From Trogon surrucura (lineage: Eukaryota; Chordata; Aves; Trogoniformes; Trogonidae), in NCBI GenBank assembly GCA_020746105.1, contig CM036617.1, forward strand, positions 19,040,037 through 19,104,036: DNA of 64,000 nt, given 5' to 3'. Under the pieces are notes generated by a model that saw only the letters and a program-made list of their open reading frames with translations, was not told the DNA's origin and did no database searches. A program made the translations under genes and the position numbers. Numbering within the stretch: the first letter of the stretch is position 1; every line of letters begins with the position of its first letter. Shown piece by piece: positions 22,724 to 36,111 of the stretch.

Positions 22724-25700
22724 CCACTCTTTCCCTTTCTTAGCGTGGCCCTCGGCCTTGTGCACACTGTGTCTCTGTCGTTTTGCAGCAATGGGGAGAG
22801 AGAAAAATCTGTTCTCTGCAGTGCTGTGTAAAAGAAGAAACCTTGGATAAGGTGAAAGACCTTGTCAGATAATACGACTTTGTTAGAAGCTTCCGAGTTA
22901 GTTTTTTAACTAGCTGCTCTATTTATGAATTTTGCTTAAATATGTCAGGATTTTTAGCTTGTGATAGAACTCGTAGGACTTAGAAGTACCATGTTCTTAT
23001 GCATAAAAAGGAGGTCAGCTATATAAGCAGATACACAGTATTTAGCTGTTGTGTTAACATTATGGAAATTATTTGTTGAAAATGCATTTAACAATATTAG
23101 CATATTGATATTGCAAAGACTATAAGTACTCCCTGGTTAAAAATTTTGTTTTTAATGCTAATTTTATGAAATTAGTTGTTACATTTGGAAATGCAAAGGC
23201 TGTACTTAAATTTCAAGAATTATTTATTTTGGGAACTAAGATTAAACCTATGGTAGTTTTTTATTCTTTTTTCTTTTCTCCTTTAATTTTAGTTGTCCTG
23301 TCAGACATGTCTCACACTGTCAGACTTGTCTTCTGCTATCAACTTTTCTGGTTTAGGGCAGAGAATATTAGACTACGGAGTTCTTAAGACTGATATAGCA
23401 CACTCCCTTCTCCCTTGTCTTTTGCTTTATAAATCTGTAAAACTTCAGATGGGGTATTTCCTGGCTGCTTGGAACACTGTGGTAAACCTAAGCATACAGC
23501 GGGCTGCCTAAAATAGTACTTGCAGATTCTTTGTGGTTAGTGTGGACTCCGGAAGAGCCCACTGTTTGAGTGCTGTGGCTACGGAGGGAAATTAGATGTC
23601 ATGATTTATCTCAGCCAGCTTGCTTGCCTTGTAATCTAATAATATTACATAAAATGAAATTTTATGAGATTTCTCAGACACATAAACACTGTAAACTGGC
23701 ATATTGTGGCCTGGATATGTACGTGTTTATAAAAGCAGGGAAGCACAGACAAAGGTAGATCTCCCTAACTAGAGATGACAGGTGAGTCTATAGCAAGAAG
23801 CAGAGGGTGGTAACTAGTTGTAATGTGGACTTTGCACAGAAAATGGATCAAAGAAGCATCATTTAATGTGCACTCAAATGAGGATGTAGTCCTCTAGGGT
23901 TTTCTTCTGTGATGTTGAGAAGAATGGCTGTAAGCTCCACAGAAATCAAAATTAATGGATTCTTCACTTACATTGGCTTTTCCTTCTGGATGGGATTTCT
24001 TTCCTGTGTTATGAGTGAGATTTTTGCCAGTCTTGTGTTTATATACTGCTTTTTCTGTGTGCAGCATCTTCTTAATCCTCTTATCAGCTCTTACTAGCTC
24101 TTATGCTTTCATATTAATTAATTTTAAATGGATGGCTTTGTTTCATTGATGCTTTTCAGGGGTTGCTAAGATAGCAAATACCCAAAGGAGGGAAGAAGCA
24201 AGGGAGCAAGCTGGCTGGCTGGCCTCAGCATCATTTCCCCGAGGGACAGCCACCTTTGCTCCTGCTGTAGTGGTGCGTTGTGTCCAAGAGAAGAAAGCTG
24301 CTCCATGCAGCCTCCTAGCTATAAAAAGAGCATTATTCCTTGGAGGCGTGTTGCAAAGCTGGTATTCTGGCAGAGGAAGTATAGAAGTTACTTATTTTTG
24401 TGTTAAATACTGTGCTATGTTAATATACCATAATTTGTCCTTCCTACAGAAGTTATCAACCTAGTGCTTATGTGTTTTTAATTGAATTATAGCAAGTAAT
24501 GATTTATAAGAAGTACAAAATATTTGAATATCAGGATTGATGGTTTGTGTGGTACAGAGGGATGTGAGCAGGCCAGACCATTACTTACATACTTGGGATT
24601 TAGCATCTGGTGCAAATTCAGGTTGCAGTGAGGTGTGATTTGTCTTGTGATTGAGTAGACCTGAAATGACTGAGAAGTGCCTGCATCTTGTATCTCAAGA
24701 AATATTAGGGTACTGTATGATTTAAAATGATTCACTGAAATATAATTCATGAAATACTTCTTGTAGGTGACTCAAGCCTGCAGTAATACCTGCTGTTTTA
24801 ATTGTGCTTAATCACTGATTTATAGCCTTGTGTAGTGTATTGCAGCAGTTTCATAGATGAGAGCGAGCCAAATACTCTGCATTAAAACTGTCTAGTTGTA
24901 ATCAATATTCTCCGAGTCCATAGAATTTGTAAATTCTAGAATGCCACCATTTCCTTTAAAATCATTAGTACCTGGGTGCTTGCTGAGTGATGGTATTGGA
25001 AGTATTTATGACATTGGTTTTGGATAAGTGATTTTCTACAAGTTGAGTGCTAAAATTATGAAATACTGCTAGAAATTATACAGTGCTAATTTTTAAAGGA
25101 AATGCTGCTTCCTGAAATAGTAATAAAACAGACCAGCTGATGAATATGTATCCTGAGCCTCCCACAGCACACAGAGTGCTGACTGCTGTCAGCACAGTGT
25201 GTAGGTAGAATTAGGAGAATTTTTCTTTATTGTGTATATGAATGTCTTCTCCAATACAGACATCTGCTACCGAAAGCATTGCTTAACAAACTGCCCATGC
25301 ACGTTTTAAAAAATATTTTGTGGTAGATTTCTGAATGTGTCTGAGCTGTGTAATTTTTAGCTGGAATAATTTGATAATTATGGAAAAAAGTTGTGGTTTT
25401 GGTGACGATTCATCAGGTGTTAGCCAAAATGAGTGTCTGGGTAATTCATTACAGTATCATTAATATGCAGATTGTAATTTCATAACTTATTTCAAAAAGG
25501 AAAAATGTATATAGGACATGGTTTCCAAATGGTGACCTGCTGACTGACTAGGAACTCGGCCAGTGATCACAGAGAATCTTCTTGGTCACCTGGAGCTGCT
25601 GCTCCTTGTTTCCAGGAGCCTTTGATTTGTCCCAGCCCTGAAGAGCTGTAGTGTTGGCAGGAACAGCTGGGAGGGAACCCCTTAACGTTCCCCAGGCTGA

Positions 25701-28700
25701 GCTCTCTGCTCTCAATCTTGGATAAAGAAACAGGTACTGCCTCTGGGATAAAAAAATCTCGTAAGGGAGCTTTGCTTTGAATGAGTGAAAGGAAGTTAAA
25801 GCAATTAAGGCCGCAGCCACTGGCTTTATTCAGCCAGAAATAAATGAAGTATAAATCTCTCTGGGCCAGCCTGGCGGGCAAGTCTTGGAGGTCTTCTCAT
25901 CCTTCGTGACCTACACCACGCTGTTCCTGTGGTAGCTCTCTTGTTTCAAGGCAGAGTTCCTTGGCAGCTTTGCCTGAGCTGTGTGTGTGTTTGTTCCTCC
26001 TGCAGAAAACCTTAATCTAGTTGATCTAGCTCGCTGGATCAGGATAGATGCTTTCTCTGCTCCTTATGGCCCTATATGTTTTGAATATTGTATATACTTG
26101 TGTATATATATTTGTATATTAGTATAAATAGGGTTGTGCTTGAGAGTGAGTGATCTGACAAACGTGCCTGAAGAGATTTGGGGTACATTAGTAAATCCTT
26201 CAGGCAAACAGATGGGAAGAAATGTTGAGTGGGGGAAACCCATAGAAAAATAAAATGACAAAGGTCACTTTTTAAGCAGTGTGATTTGTCTCAAATCTCT
26301 CCCCTGTGCCACCAAGACCACAAAGCATTATTTAAAACTGCATTTCATGATGTTTTTTTTGTGGTAGTCTTGACTGTGCTTCTTGCAGAGAGACTGTGCA
26401 GGTAGGCAGTTGGAGAAGAACAACTCCACCTCACTAATATTGTGATTTTAAAATTAGTTTTATGCGCTAGCAGTGTGAATGAGAGGGAGTGTGTCTGAGG
26501 TCCTTGTGCCATGCTGATGTTGCTGTAAGCATGTTGGGAAGGGAATACAAACCAGTATCTATTGCAAATAATAGCTAATACTGCCACTGTTCATTTTAAA
26601 CCAGAGTTGCTGAAAGTGCTCTCCTCGTTTCCATAATACTTGCGTTGAGCAAAATTAGTATTAATTGATGTTTAGTTTACGTTGACACTTTGGAGTCGAG
26701 TGCTGGAGCGGAGCCCTCGAAACAGCAGCTCTGCAGTGGCAGCTTCCCACCGGGTTCACAACCGAAGGGCTGGATCTTGCAGAGCAGAACAAGGCACACT
26801 GTGTTTCTGTCTCCATATGCCTCTTGCTGCCTTGGTGGAGAAACAGAGCATATGCCTCATCATTCTGGGCAAATACTGCTTTTGCAGTCATCACTCTTAC
26901 TCTGTAGATACAGCACTGGTCTGAGTTTTGTTGGTCTGTACTTGTGGGTGATATTCTTTATAGCTCCTTAATGTGGGACAAGGAGTCCTTCTGATGAGGT
27001 CACAAATCTCAGTGTCACTCCCAAACTTTTTTAAGCAGAGCGTAATAGAAGAAGCAGCTGATAATACTAAAATGCATATTAGCAACTGCTTTAAGCCTTT
27101 CCATCTGGGGTTTGTTTGCATTAAGATGCAGTGAAAGCCAAAACATACTTCAGCCCTAGCTGTTCAGTCTTGTAACGCAGAAGGCACATGCTCTGGATTC
27201 TATATGTTCCAGCCATGGGAAGTCACTGATTTGGGCTTACAGAAATGGGTTGTTCCTCACTTTGCTCATGTGTGTTGATAGTTCCATGCTGACCTAGAAT
27301 TACATCATCTCTGCTAAAGAACAAATCTCTCTGAATTGTTGCTATTTCCTGCAATGTCTAGTTGATGTGAGACTGAGTGTGGGAAGAGGACAACTTCTGT
27401 CAAAGTTTCCGTATCCTGGCTCACGAGTGAGTACTGTATTTGCAAGACGGGTCTTCACCGTGTTTGCTGATGTCCCGTTTCTTGAGATTTTTCACTTCAG
27501 GTTGAAATTTGAAACTCGCTTGAATTGCACGTGGGAAGGATATTTGCAGAATGGAGTTAAAATTGTGACTCTGTTTTCATGGTGTTTTCATTGCCATTTG
27601 TGGAGCAACGTTAGGGTCTCGGGTAAAATACTAGTGTGCTTGGGGTTTTTTTTTTATTAACAGCTGTTGGTTATAGTAATTTGTTACTTTCTCTAGCTTT
27701 TGTGCCAGTAGCTCCCCAACAGTGTTTTCTGAAAAGTATAAACAAGAACTTGTTTATCTATTCATTTTTATGATGGCCATAAAAAACTGATGCTTTTAAA
27801 ACATAAGTACACCATCTGGAATATATGTATGCTACAGGTCAGAATGATGTGGTAACGAGAAAATAACAACTAGTAGCAGTATTGATGTAAAGGGAAGTGG
27901 CCATCTGGTCTGTCATCCCCAGATATTATAACCTTGTGATTTTATCTTGTCACTCATGTATTGAATGCAAAAACTGAATTTCACTGAAGTGCATCTTTCA
28001 GAAGGCATCCTGTCTGGATTTGGAGACACCAAGAGATTCAAAATCTACCACTTCTAGTAACTTTTTCCAGTGGTTTAACTTGTTTATGTTGCATTGAAGA
28101 GGTGGGTATGGGACTGAAGAATAACAGCAGCAGAAGAGGAGAGCAGCTGAGAATAAAGATATTCCAGCAATTATTCCTTTGGCCTGCGAGAGAGACTTTA
28201 TTTTAGCACACGCAGGAGTGTGAGAAGAAAATGTGATACTGTTATGGAGGAGGTGAATGATGTGAATTGAAAATGCAATGTGCAAATGCAAATTAAAGCA
28301 GTGTTTAGCTTAGGGACACTTTGTTACTGAATGCTATCAAATGTTGCAAGTAATTTGGAAGGCATCCCATAGTTCTTGAGGTATGGAAAAGATGGTGTGG
28401 GAGCTGAAGGGTTGAATATTTTGACTGGCTGAACTTGAGTGAAATTTCTGCTCCTTGCTGGTTCAAGTATTATAATTAGTTTAAGAAGGCAAGCCTTGAA
28501 AAAAAGGGAAAAGCTCTATGTGCCATTTCTGCAGGTAATTTTTCTCTCTGATTTCACGATCAGCATTTACTTTAAGCCAAGGAAATGTTATGTTTTCATT
28601 AGTTTTGTTCTTGTGGCTCTACTTCCACAATCCTTTTTTAATGTGGGAAATTCAAAGCATAAATTACTTTGGCTTCTCTCCATTTTCAAGAAGTATTTTA

Positions 28701-30487
28701 TCCTTTTTAGTACAGCTGAATTTTTCAGTGGGTCATTGAAGCTAATCAGTCTTGGCATTTCTTCATTACTGCTAAACTTCTTTTATGCTTGGAAAAATAA
28801 CGTCTTCATATTTTACCTCTGGACACTTTTTAAGTACTTACAAGCAAAAATGGTCGTCTAAAACATTTCATGATGTAATGTAGAACATCTGCTGAAACTA
28901 AACTATAATGGAATATTTACTGGATAAATTGAGAAGAGACTAGCAAGTCAACAGTGGTATAAGAAATGTTAAATTCTTTTAGTGGAAAAACATTGGAGAA
29001 CTGAAATGTAATTGTAGGTGGAGTCTTTCAAGCGTGAGGATCTCAATGAAACACAAGTGTTGGCATGCTGCTTTCAATTTTTTCTTTAGTTACTAGAATA
29101 ATAGTTAAAAGACATTTCAGATAATGCTGTTTTTATATACTCATCTTAATGTAGCATAAGTGCTCTGGTCTTAGAAATGGGTAGAGCTGTCCTGGCATCC
29201 ACACTGCGCTAGTGGTGGGGTAGGTGGTAACTGATGTAGCTGGAAGCTGATCTCACTTATCTTTCTTCTGTGGATCTTGCTAGACTCATTTCTTACCTGT
29301 ACAGGTGCCTCTGAATTTATTTTTTTTGCCAAGTAGTGTATTATCTTGTGTTGGAACTTCTTGACCGTTATATCTACAGAACCAAGCAGTTGCTCAGGTA
29401 TTTTTTTGAAGAAAAAAGATGTGAAGTAAATCGGAGCAGATCTTATTTACATATTAATTTTGTGCCTCTCTGAATGTTAGGGGGAATCTAGAAAATGACA
29501 CGTTCTCCACTGGTGCAGGGTGTTGGGTACCAAGTTGATACAGTAACTGGTGTATGGGTTGGATAAGAAGAATCTCTAACAAGACACTGTATCCCCTTGT
29601 GGTGGAGGAGAAGGGGCTCTTTAGGGGAGGGGGCTCTTGAGGTACTTGAGATTTGCTGGGGCAGGTGACAGACTGGAAAACAGTGTTTTACAGTTGCTTA
29701 TCTTTGCCTGGATGGGGCTGTGCCCGTGTCCCCGTGCGAGGACGGGAGCTGGAGAGGCTGTGAGGGACCCGGCTGTTGTGGCAGCTGCTGCTGCTGCAGC
29801 AAGAGGCTCCTGCGGGCAGGGCTGGGGCTTGATCAAGCAAATCCCAGCTGCTTCCATGAGGGCTGAAACTGGCACTTGGCCTCTGCCACTAAAGGGATCG
29901 AGCTGCCCCAACAGTAGACATGTCTGCTTCCTTCTGTCTCACGTCTGGTTTGCTGCTTTAATTTTGTCTTTTTGGTTTTTTTTTTTTTTTTTTCTTTTTA
30001 GGAAAAAAATGCTGCAGCATTCCCTCTATCTTGCAGGAGTGACTTGGCAGCATGGTTGCTGGTGGGTTGTGTGGTAACTGAGAGGTGCTCACCCAGCTAG
30101 ATAAAAGGGAATTAACAGCAAGGAGTTTAGCATTTAAACTAGAGGAATAGGTAATTATACTGTTGCTTCTAGCTCTCGAGTCTGAATGTAGGGAGAAATT
30201 TTTATGCATGTGTAACGGTCTAAACAAAGCTTTTGCAGCTAAAGACGTATAAGCACTTCTCAGTTATTAATCTGAAAAATGCAGTGATTCTAAAAGACAG
30301 ATTCCTCACTAAATTAGTTCTTATTTTTGCAGCAGGAAGGCTCAAATCTATGCTGAAGTATTTTTATCAAAACCAGATTAAATATAAATTCAGACAGAAG
30401 TTCTATAGAGGTACATGTTCAGCAGGTGGATATTTATATTAAATATTCAGACCTGGATTATTGGTTAAAATGTTCTTTTCCTTGTAC
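22724..30487. other. Intron, nearly 8 kb without recognised repeats
   Basis: I see no CR1 or LTR and no gene. Local items: a hairpin at 25169-25202, a TA-rich run near 26093-26120, a GC-rich CTG-containing patch at about 29700-29830 and a T18 run near 29976-29993 followed by CTTTTTAGG, which resembles an acceptor. The longest frames (28439-28861, 140 codons; 29637-30077, 146 codons) show only AT- or GC-driven composition. Confidence 0.55.
25169..25202. repeat. Hairpin: 8-bp plus 5-bp stem, 4-base loop
   Basis: GTGCTGAC (25176-25183), loop TGCT, GTCAGCAC (25188-25195) form a perfect 8-bp stem. It is extended past a 2x2 mismatch by ACACA (25169-25173) pairing with TGTGT (25198-25202). Too short for a typical pre-miRNA; role unknown. 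Confidence 0.6.
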
Positions 30488-30536
30488 GTATTTCACAGAA
30501 TCACAGAATTATTGAGGCTGGAAAAGACCTCTTCAG
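30488..30536 (-). mobile_element. CR1 3'-terminal scrap, antisense
   Basis: TTCACAGAATCACAGAATTA then GAGGCTGGAAAAGACCTCTT is the reverse complement of the last about 50 bases of CR1. Very short, 5'-truncated. Confidence 0.75.
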
Positions 30537-31681
30537 TGATACTTGTGTGTATGGTTTCAGAGGAGTTTTGTTGCCTTGGGATGTAATCTAGAGCTCAGTA
30601 CCACGACAGAAAATTTTCCATGCTATCTAAAAATATTTTTTATTTTTTTTGTTGTTGTTGCATATAGGTTGCTTGAAATTTATTGGGCAGTTCTGTGTAT
30701 GTTAATGTTCAGAGTTGATAAACTGAGTGTCTACAGGCCATTACTTGCATTTGCAAAGCAATGGAAAACAGTTGAAGATAAAAGCTTCTATCTCACAATA
30801 ACCTGTAATGCGAATATAAACAGTGCATTCTGGCTTCTAAACGGACCCTTTCCTTTCTTATTTTTTTTTTTTATAGCCTAACAGGGTAAAGCTCTAGCTT
30901 TTATCTTTGGAGTACTCTTAAAGTGGGACTTCCTATCCTGCCTAAATCAATGAATTATAACTGACTTTCACTGTCTGGAGACTTTTGCCGTTCTCTTACC
31001 TTCAACCGAGGGGCTGAAATCTATCAATGAGAGCAGTTTAGGAGTATTGATCATCTGCCTTTTGAAACTGTCCTTCCTGAGATCCTGCTGGAGCGTATAG
31101 CTCCAGCACTTGCCATGTTCGCAGCCTAAAAGGACTTGGTACAAAATAGAGATTCAGTGCTTGTGCTGTGAGACCTGGGGCATCTGAATGTCAAACTCTA
31201 TTTGATGAAATTGCATTCTTCTTCTACTTTAATAGGATTGCAAGGATAATATAGTTTAAATTTATAGTTGTCATAAGGATAAGGTCAGCAAGTAGATCAG
31301 AGATGAATTGGAATTGACCTTGTTTTCTTTTCACTTGAGTTAATTTACTGACTTAGTAGACTACCAGCCGCTTCAGTGCACAACTAAGTTGTGTGACAGG
31401 TTGTTGTCTTTAACAGGGACTGTCTTAAAACATTTTTTAAAAACAAGAATATGTAACTTCTGTACATAAAATATTTAACCCTTACATGCTTCATATGAAC
31501 AAAGTGTGAATGTATATAATATATAAAGACAAAATGTATTATATAAAATACTATTTTAATGTATTTCATTACATATATATGAAATGTGTGTGTATATATA
31601 TGGTATATGTGTATGTATGAAAAAAATGCTGCCCAAATACTGCTGCCTCCAGCATCTTTCCTAAGCAACCTGACTGTTGAG
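30537..31681. other. Intron, no gene seen
   Basis: Unique sequence ending in an AT-rich block (31506-31622). The frame 30543-30881 (112 codons) is T-rich and shows no protein features. Confidence 0.55.
31506..31622. repeat. TA/TG-rich low-complexity block with a small hairpin
   Basis: Alternating TATA and TGTG runs. ATTTCAT (31563-31569) and ATGAAAT (31579-31585) form a 7-bp inverted repeat. Confidence 0.75.
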
Positions 31682-33165
31682 TCATAGAATAATTTCATTT
31701 TGAAGAGACCTTCAAGATCGAGTCCAGCCTTTATCCTAGCCCTATCAACACCACTAAACCATGTCCCTCAGCACAACACCTACGCATCTCTTACACACCC
31801 TCAGGGATGGCAACTCAACCACCTCCCTGGGCAGCCTGTTCCAATGCCTGACAGTCCTCTCAGTAAAGAAATTCTTCCCAATATCCAACCTAAACCTCCC
31901 CTGGCGCAACTTAAGGCCATTTCCCCTTGTCCTGTCACTGCCACTAGGGAGGTGTATAGTAGCCACACCTCACTACAACGTCCTGTCAGGTAGTTGTAGA
32001 GAGTGATGAGATCTCCCCTCAATTTTGTCTTCTCTAGGCTAAACAACCCCTGATCCCTCAGCCTTTCCTTGTACAACACAGGCTTCAAATCCTATACCAG
32101 CTGGGTAGCCCACCTCTGTACCCTCACCAGCACCTCAGTGTCCCTCTTGTAATGAGGGGCCCAAAACTGGACACAGCACTCGAGGTGAGGCCCCACCAAA
32201 GCCGAGCACAGGGGCATGATCACCTCCCTGCTCCTGCTGACAACACCATTCCTGATCCAGGCCAGGATGCCATTGGCGTCCTTGGCCACCTGGTCACACT
32301 GCTGACTCATGCTCAGCCGGCTGTCCATCGACACCCCCAGGTTCCTCTGCCTGGCAGCTCTCCAGCCACTCCTCCCCAAGCCTGTAGCGCTGCTGGGGGT
32401 TGTTGTGGCCAAAGTGCAGGACCCGGCATTTGACCCTATTGAAACTCATGTGATTGGCCTTGGCCCATCGACCCAGCATAACTAGATCCCTCTGAAGAGC
32501 CTCCCTACCCTCAAGCAGGTCGTCACTTCCACCCAGCTTGGTGTCATCTACAAACTTCCTAAGGGTGCGCTCTATCCCCTTGTCTAAATCATTGATAAAG
32601 ATGTTGAACAGGACTGGGCCCAGCACTGAGCCTTGGGGGACACCACTTGTGACTGGCCACCAACTGGATTTAACTCCATTGACCACGACTCTTTGGACTC
32701 GGCCATCCAACCAGTTTTTCACTCAGCAAAGCGTATGCCCATCCAAGCCAAGAGCAGTCAGTTTCTCTAGGAGAATGCTGTGGGCAACAGTGTCGAATGC
32801 CTTACTAAGGTCAAGGTAGACAATGTCCACAGCCTTTCTCTCATCCAACAGGCGTGTCACCCTGTCATAGAAGGAGATCAGGTTTGTTAAAGACCTGCCC
32901 CTCATAAACCCGTGCTGACTGGGCCTGATCACCTGGTTGTCCTGCACGTGCTGCAGTTATGCAGAACTCAGGATGATCTGTTCCATCAGCTTTCCTGGCA
33001 CTGAAGTCAAACTGACAGGCCTGTAATCTCCCAGATCATCCCTGTGTCCCTTCTTATAGATGGGTGTTACACTGGCCAACTTCCAATCAGCTGGGACATC
33101 CCCAGTCAGCCAGGACTGCTGATAAATGGTGGACAGTGGCTTTATCGCTGAACTCAACACATTTT
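31682..33165 (-). mobile_element. CR1 LINE, 1.5 kb, antisense, with degraded reverse-transcriptase domain
   Basis: On the minus strand the element runs from 33165 to a 3' tail at 31682. In order it encodes the reverse-transcriptase blocks WKLASVTPIYKKGHRDDLGD and YRPVSLTSVPGKLMEQII, then [39 protein letters not shown] and [10 protein letters not shown]. The ORF2 C-terminus and 3' UTR follow. The active-site DD pair is present, but the preceding Ala of the usual F/YADD box is Val. An in-frame TAA (about 32955) and a TGA replacing a Trp codon (about 32723) interrupt the first half. At least two frameshifts follow (near 32345 and between about 31860 and 31990). It is 5'-truncated (full CR1 is about 4.5 kb), so it is a dead insertion. 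It is the longest CR1 copy in the window. Confidence 0.95.
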
Positions 33166-35554
33166 AGATGGGATTAATTTTGCCAATGCAAAGGGCAGGA
33201 ATCTGATGATTAACATTTTAATTTTTGTGATATTTCTTACAGTCTCAGCTAGGCGTACCGGCTCTTAACAGGAATTTCTTCATGTTTTGTTTTGTGATCA
33301 TTTGGAAGATGCACTTATAGAAGGTAATTAGCAAAGGCTGCAGAAGCAGAGTCTGCCCCCTCTCAGGAAATTTTGATCTTGACAATCTTTCATAAGAGTT
33401 ATAGGATAAACTTACTTTTTGTACAGAAGCTGTGCCTCGCTTCGTGTTCACTTCTCTCCTATTTCTTCTACGTTGTTTTTCTTTCATTAGTGCTGACTCG
33501 CACATGCAGGAGTTGGCTGACTCAGGAGAGAGTATTTCTTGCCAATCAGTTTTCTTTGTACAGGAAGATAAATCTGCTGACTTTCACAGCATTATATTTG
33601 GTCTGAAATGTTGGTCATCAAATGGTCAGGAAGGAGAATGAATTGATGCCATCTTGAGTTCCTTTTTGTATGTAATCAAGGCTGGATGCGAAAATATCCT
33701 GTTCGTCCCAGGGAAGAGCAGTAGGAGTTCCTGGGATAGTTGTGATGTAGACAGTCCTGTTTGCCTTCGGATGTAGATTGAGATGCTGGAGGACAGGGTT
33801 TATGTTATGGCTGTTTATGGTAATGAGTAGCTAAACTTCAGGAAAACCAAGTCATCCCTTTTGGGCCGTTCAACCTACCTGATTTCCTTCAATGTGTTAG
33901 GTTATGGTTCGTAGCTTGAACTTTGATGGATGTCCCTTGTGCACCAGGAGCAGCAGAAAACACCAAACTTAGCTCTAATTAGTTACAGGGAGGGAAGGGA
34001 TTTAGGTTTTGTGATTTTGTTTTGTTCTAGCCAAATTTCAGAGAAGGTATTGCTTAACTGGGAGGAACATACTATAATAATAAAAGTATATGAGGAATAG
34101 TACATTTTAGGAGACAAGGCAGAAACACACTGATATGTAAATAGAAATGGGAGTTTACCAGTGATGATTAGAATTTTTTAGTTCTTCTGGAACCTGAGTT
34201 AATTTAAAATATATGAATTGTTTGTACTTCACCTTTTTATTGTATTCCTTATTTTGCGTTGGGTATGCTACTGGCGGTTAAGCCAGTGAAACCTACTTCT
34301 GTTTCATCAGAAAGCTGCTGCAGTTGTCAGACGTTATTTTGTAAACATCTGTCACTTTTAATATGGGCTTGGCAATGCCCCAAATTGTTAATGAATAAAT
34401 GAATTCTAAGATGTGAGCAGGCTGTGCTTGTATCGCAGAGCTTTGGTGGCTAACTGCATGCACAACAGGCAACACACTTCTAAGTACTGGCTCTAGACTA
34501 ATTAGGCTGTTCTAATATAAGCATTGCTGATGAAAGCACTTAAAGCTTTAGTTGAAAGAATCTAGAAACAAACAAACAAAACCAACAACAGCCAACCAAA
34601 AATCTTACCCCGGAAGACCCTCTTGAGAGTCAAGTTGAGAAATATTGCTAATCCCAGCTGTGTAGGCAGAGCAGTGTGCCAGCTATCCTAGACCTGGATT
34701 TGACAGCTGGCTGCTGTAGAGCAAGTGATAGACAACAGGAGAGATGATTTTTCATACAGTCAGGGCAGGAAAAAGAACACGTGAAATATATATTTTTTTC
34801 TTTAATGGTCACTCAGCACAGAATGAGAAAACAGCAAGGCCACAAAAGCAGCATCGTGCCTTACTCTCCGCCTGGGTGGTGTTGGACAATTGCACTGAAG
34901 TGCTGCAGTGAGTAAAAGTGGAGTATTTTTGAAGATCAACTGTTCGCTTCTTGAAGCTGTGAAATAGGGTATTTTTATTTTCCAGCATTTTAAAGACACA
35001 GAGATACATGGATTAAGGTAGATGAAATTTTCTGGGTAGGCTCAAAAGGGGAGAAAAAGTAACTGGTTACTTCAGAAGGAGAGAAAGCTTGCATTAGGAA
35101 GTGTTACAGACTTTTCTACATGGCCGTGGGGCATGTCACCCAGTCTTTCTGGGCCTTTTGCAAGGCATTTAATGTGTGTGCTTAGGCTTAGGTGGTTATT
35201 CCTGTAAGTACATTCACAGATGTACAGATGCACGTGTCTAAATCACTTGACTTTATTCACCTGTGAAAAGATAGTGTATTTTTGAGAGGGTAAGTCGTAG
35301 CTATTTTTGTAGTGCTTAGGTGATTGCAGTGATGGAAGCCACCTAAGATCTGGCATAAATCCCCCATGTTTTACCAAATAGGACCTTTGTTCTGGCTATA
35401 TCGCATTCCATGACTGGTGGTGGCAGCTGCCACATGTTTCAGAGCTGGATGGCTCCGACGGACATGGTAAAAACCAGAATTTCTAGTTTTGGGGAAGATT
35501 TCAGCATATTGATATTTTTGTGTTTAAATAAACGAAAAAAACATACCAAAACCC
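33166..35554. other. Intron, no gene seen
   Basis: Unique sequence with a short (AAAC)n run near 34569-34590. No exon or repeat recognised. Confidence 0.55.
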
Positions 35555-36111
35555 AGTGGTTGTCCCCCTGTACTCAGCACTGGTGAGGCCGCACCGTGAG
35601 TATTGTGTTCAGTTTTGGGCACCTCAGTATAAGAGAGATATCGAGGTGTTGGAGCGAGTGCAGGAAAGGGCAACAAAGCTGGTGAGGGGCCTGGAGAATA
35701 GATCTTATGAGGAGTGATTGAGGGAGCTGGGACTGTTCAGTTTAAGGAAGAGGAGGCTGAGGGGGGACCTCATCATGCTCTACAATTACTTGAAAGGACA
35801 TTGGAGAGAGGTTGGTGCTGGTCTCTTCTCACAGGTCGTTAGGGACAGAACCAGGGGGAATGGTTTCGAGTTGCAACAGGGCAAGTTTAGACTGGACATT
35901 AGGAAGAAATTCTTCACGGAAAGAGTGGTCAGACACTGGAATAGACTGCCTAGGGAGGTGGTTGAGCCGCCATCCCTGGGTTGTTTAAGTGTCTCTTAGA
36001 TGTGGTGTTGGGTGATATGGTTTAGGGGTGAACTTGTAGTATAGGTTAATGGTTGGACTCGATGATCCCAAGGGTCTTTTCCAACCTGAGTTGTTCTATG
36101 ATTCTATGATC
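35555..36111 (+). mobile_element. CR1 LINE 3' part, sense
   Basis: It begins at the CR1 '[11 protein letters not shown]' region (CCCTGTACTCAGCACTGGTG). It continues through [20 protein letters not shown], a TGA stop at about 35716, [18 protein letters not shown] and [20 protein letters not shown], and ends CTATGATTCTATGAT. 5'-truncated. Confidence 0.92.

Noticed and set aside
28439-28861. 140-codon hydrophobic + frame
   Set aside because: It is driven by T-rich sequence (Phe, Leu, Ile), with no splice or promoter context and no family resemblance.
29637-30077. 146-codon + frame in a GC-rich patch
   Set aside because: Alanine and glycine runs come from CTG/GCA composition; it runs through an oligo(T) tract and a pseudo-acceptor, and no homology was recognised.
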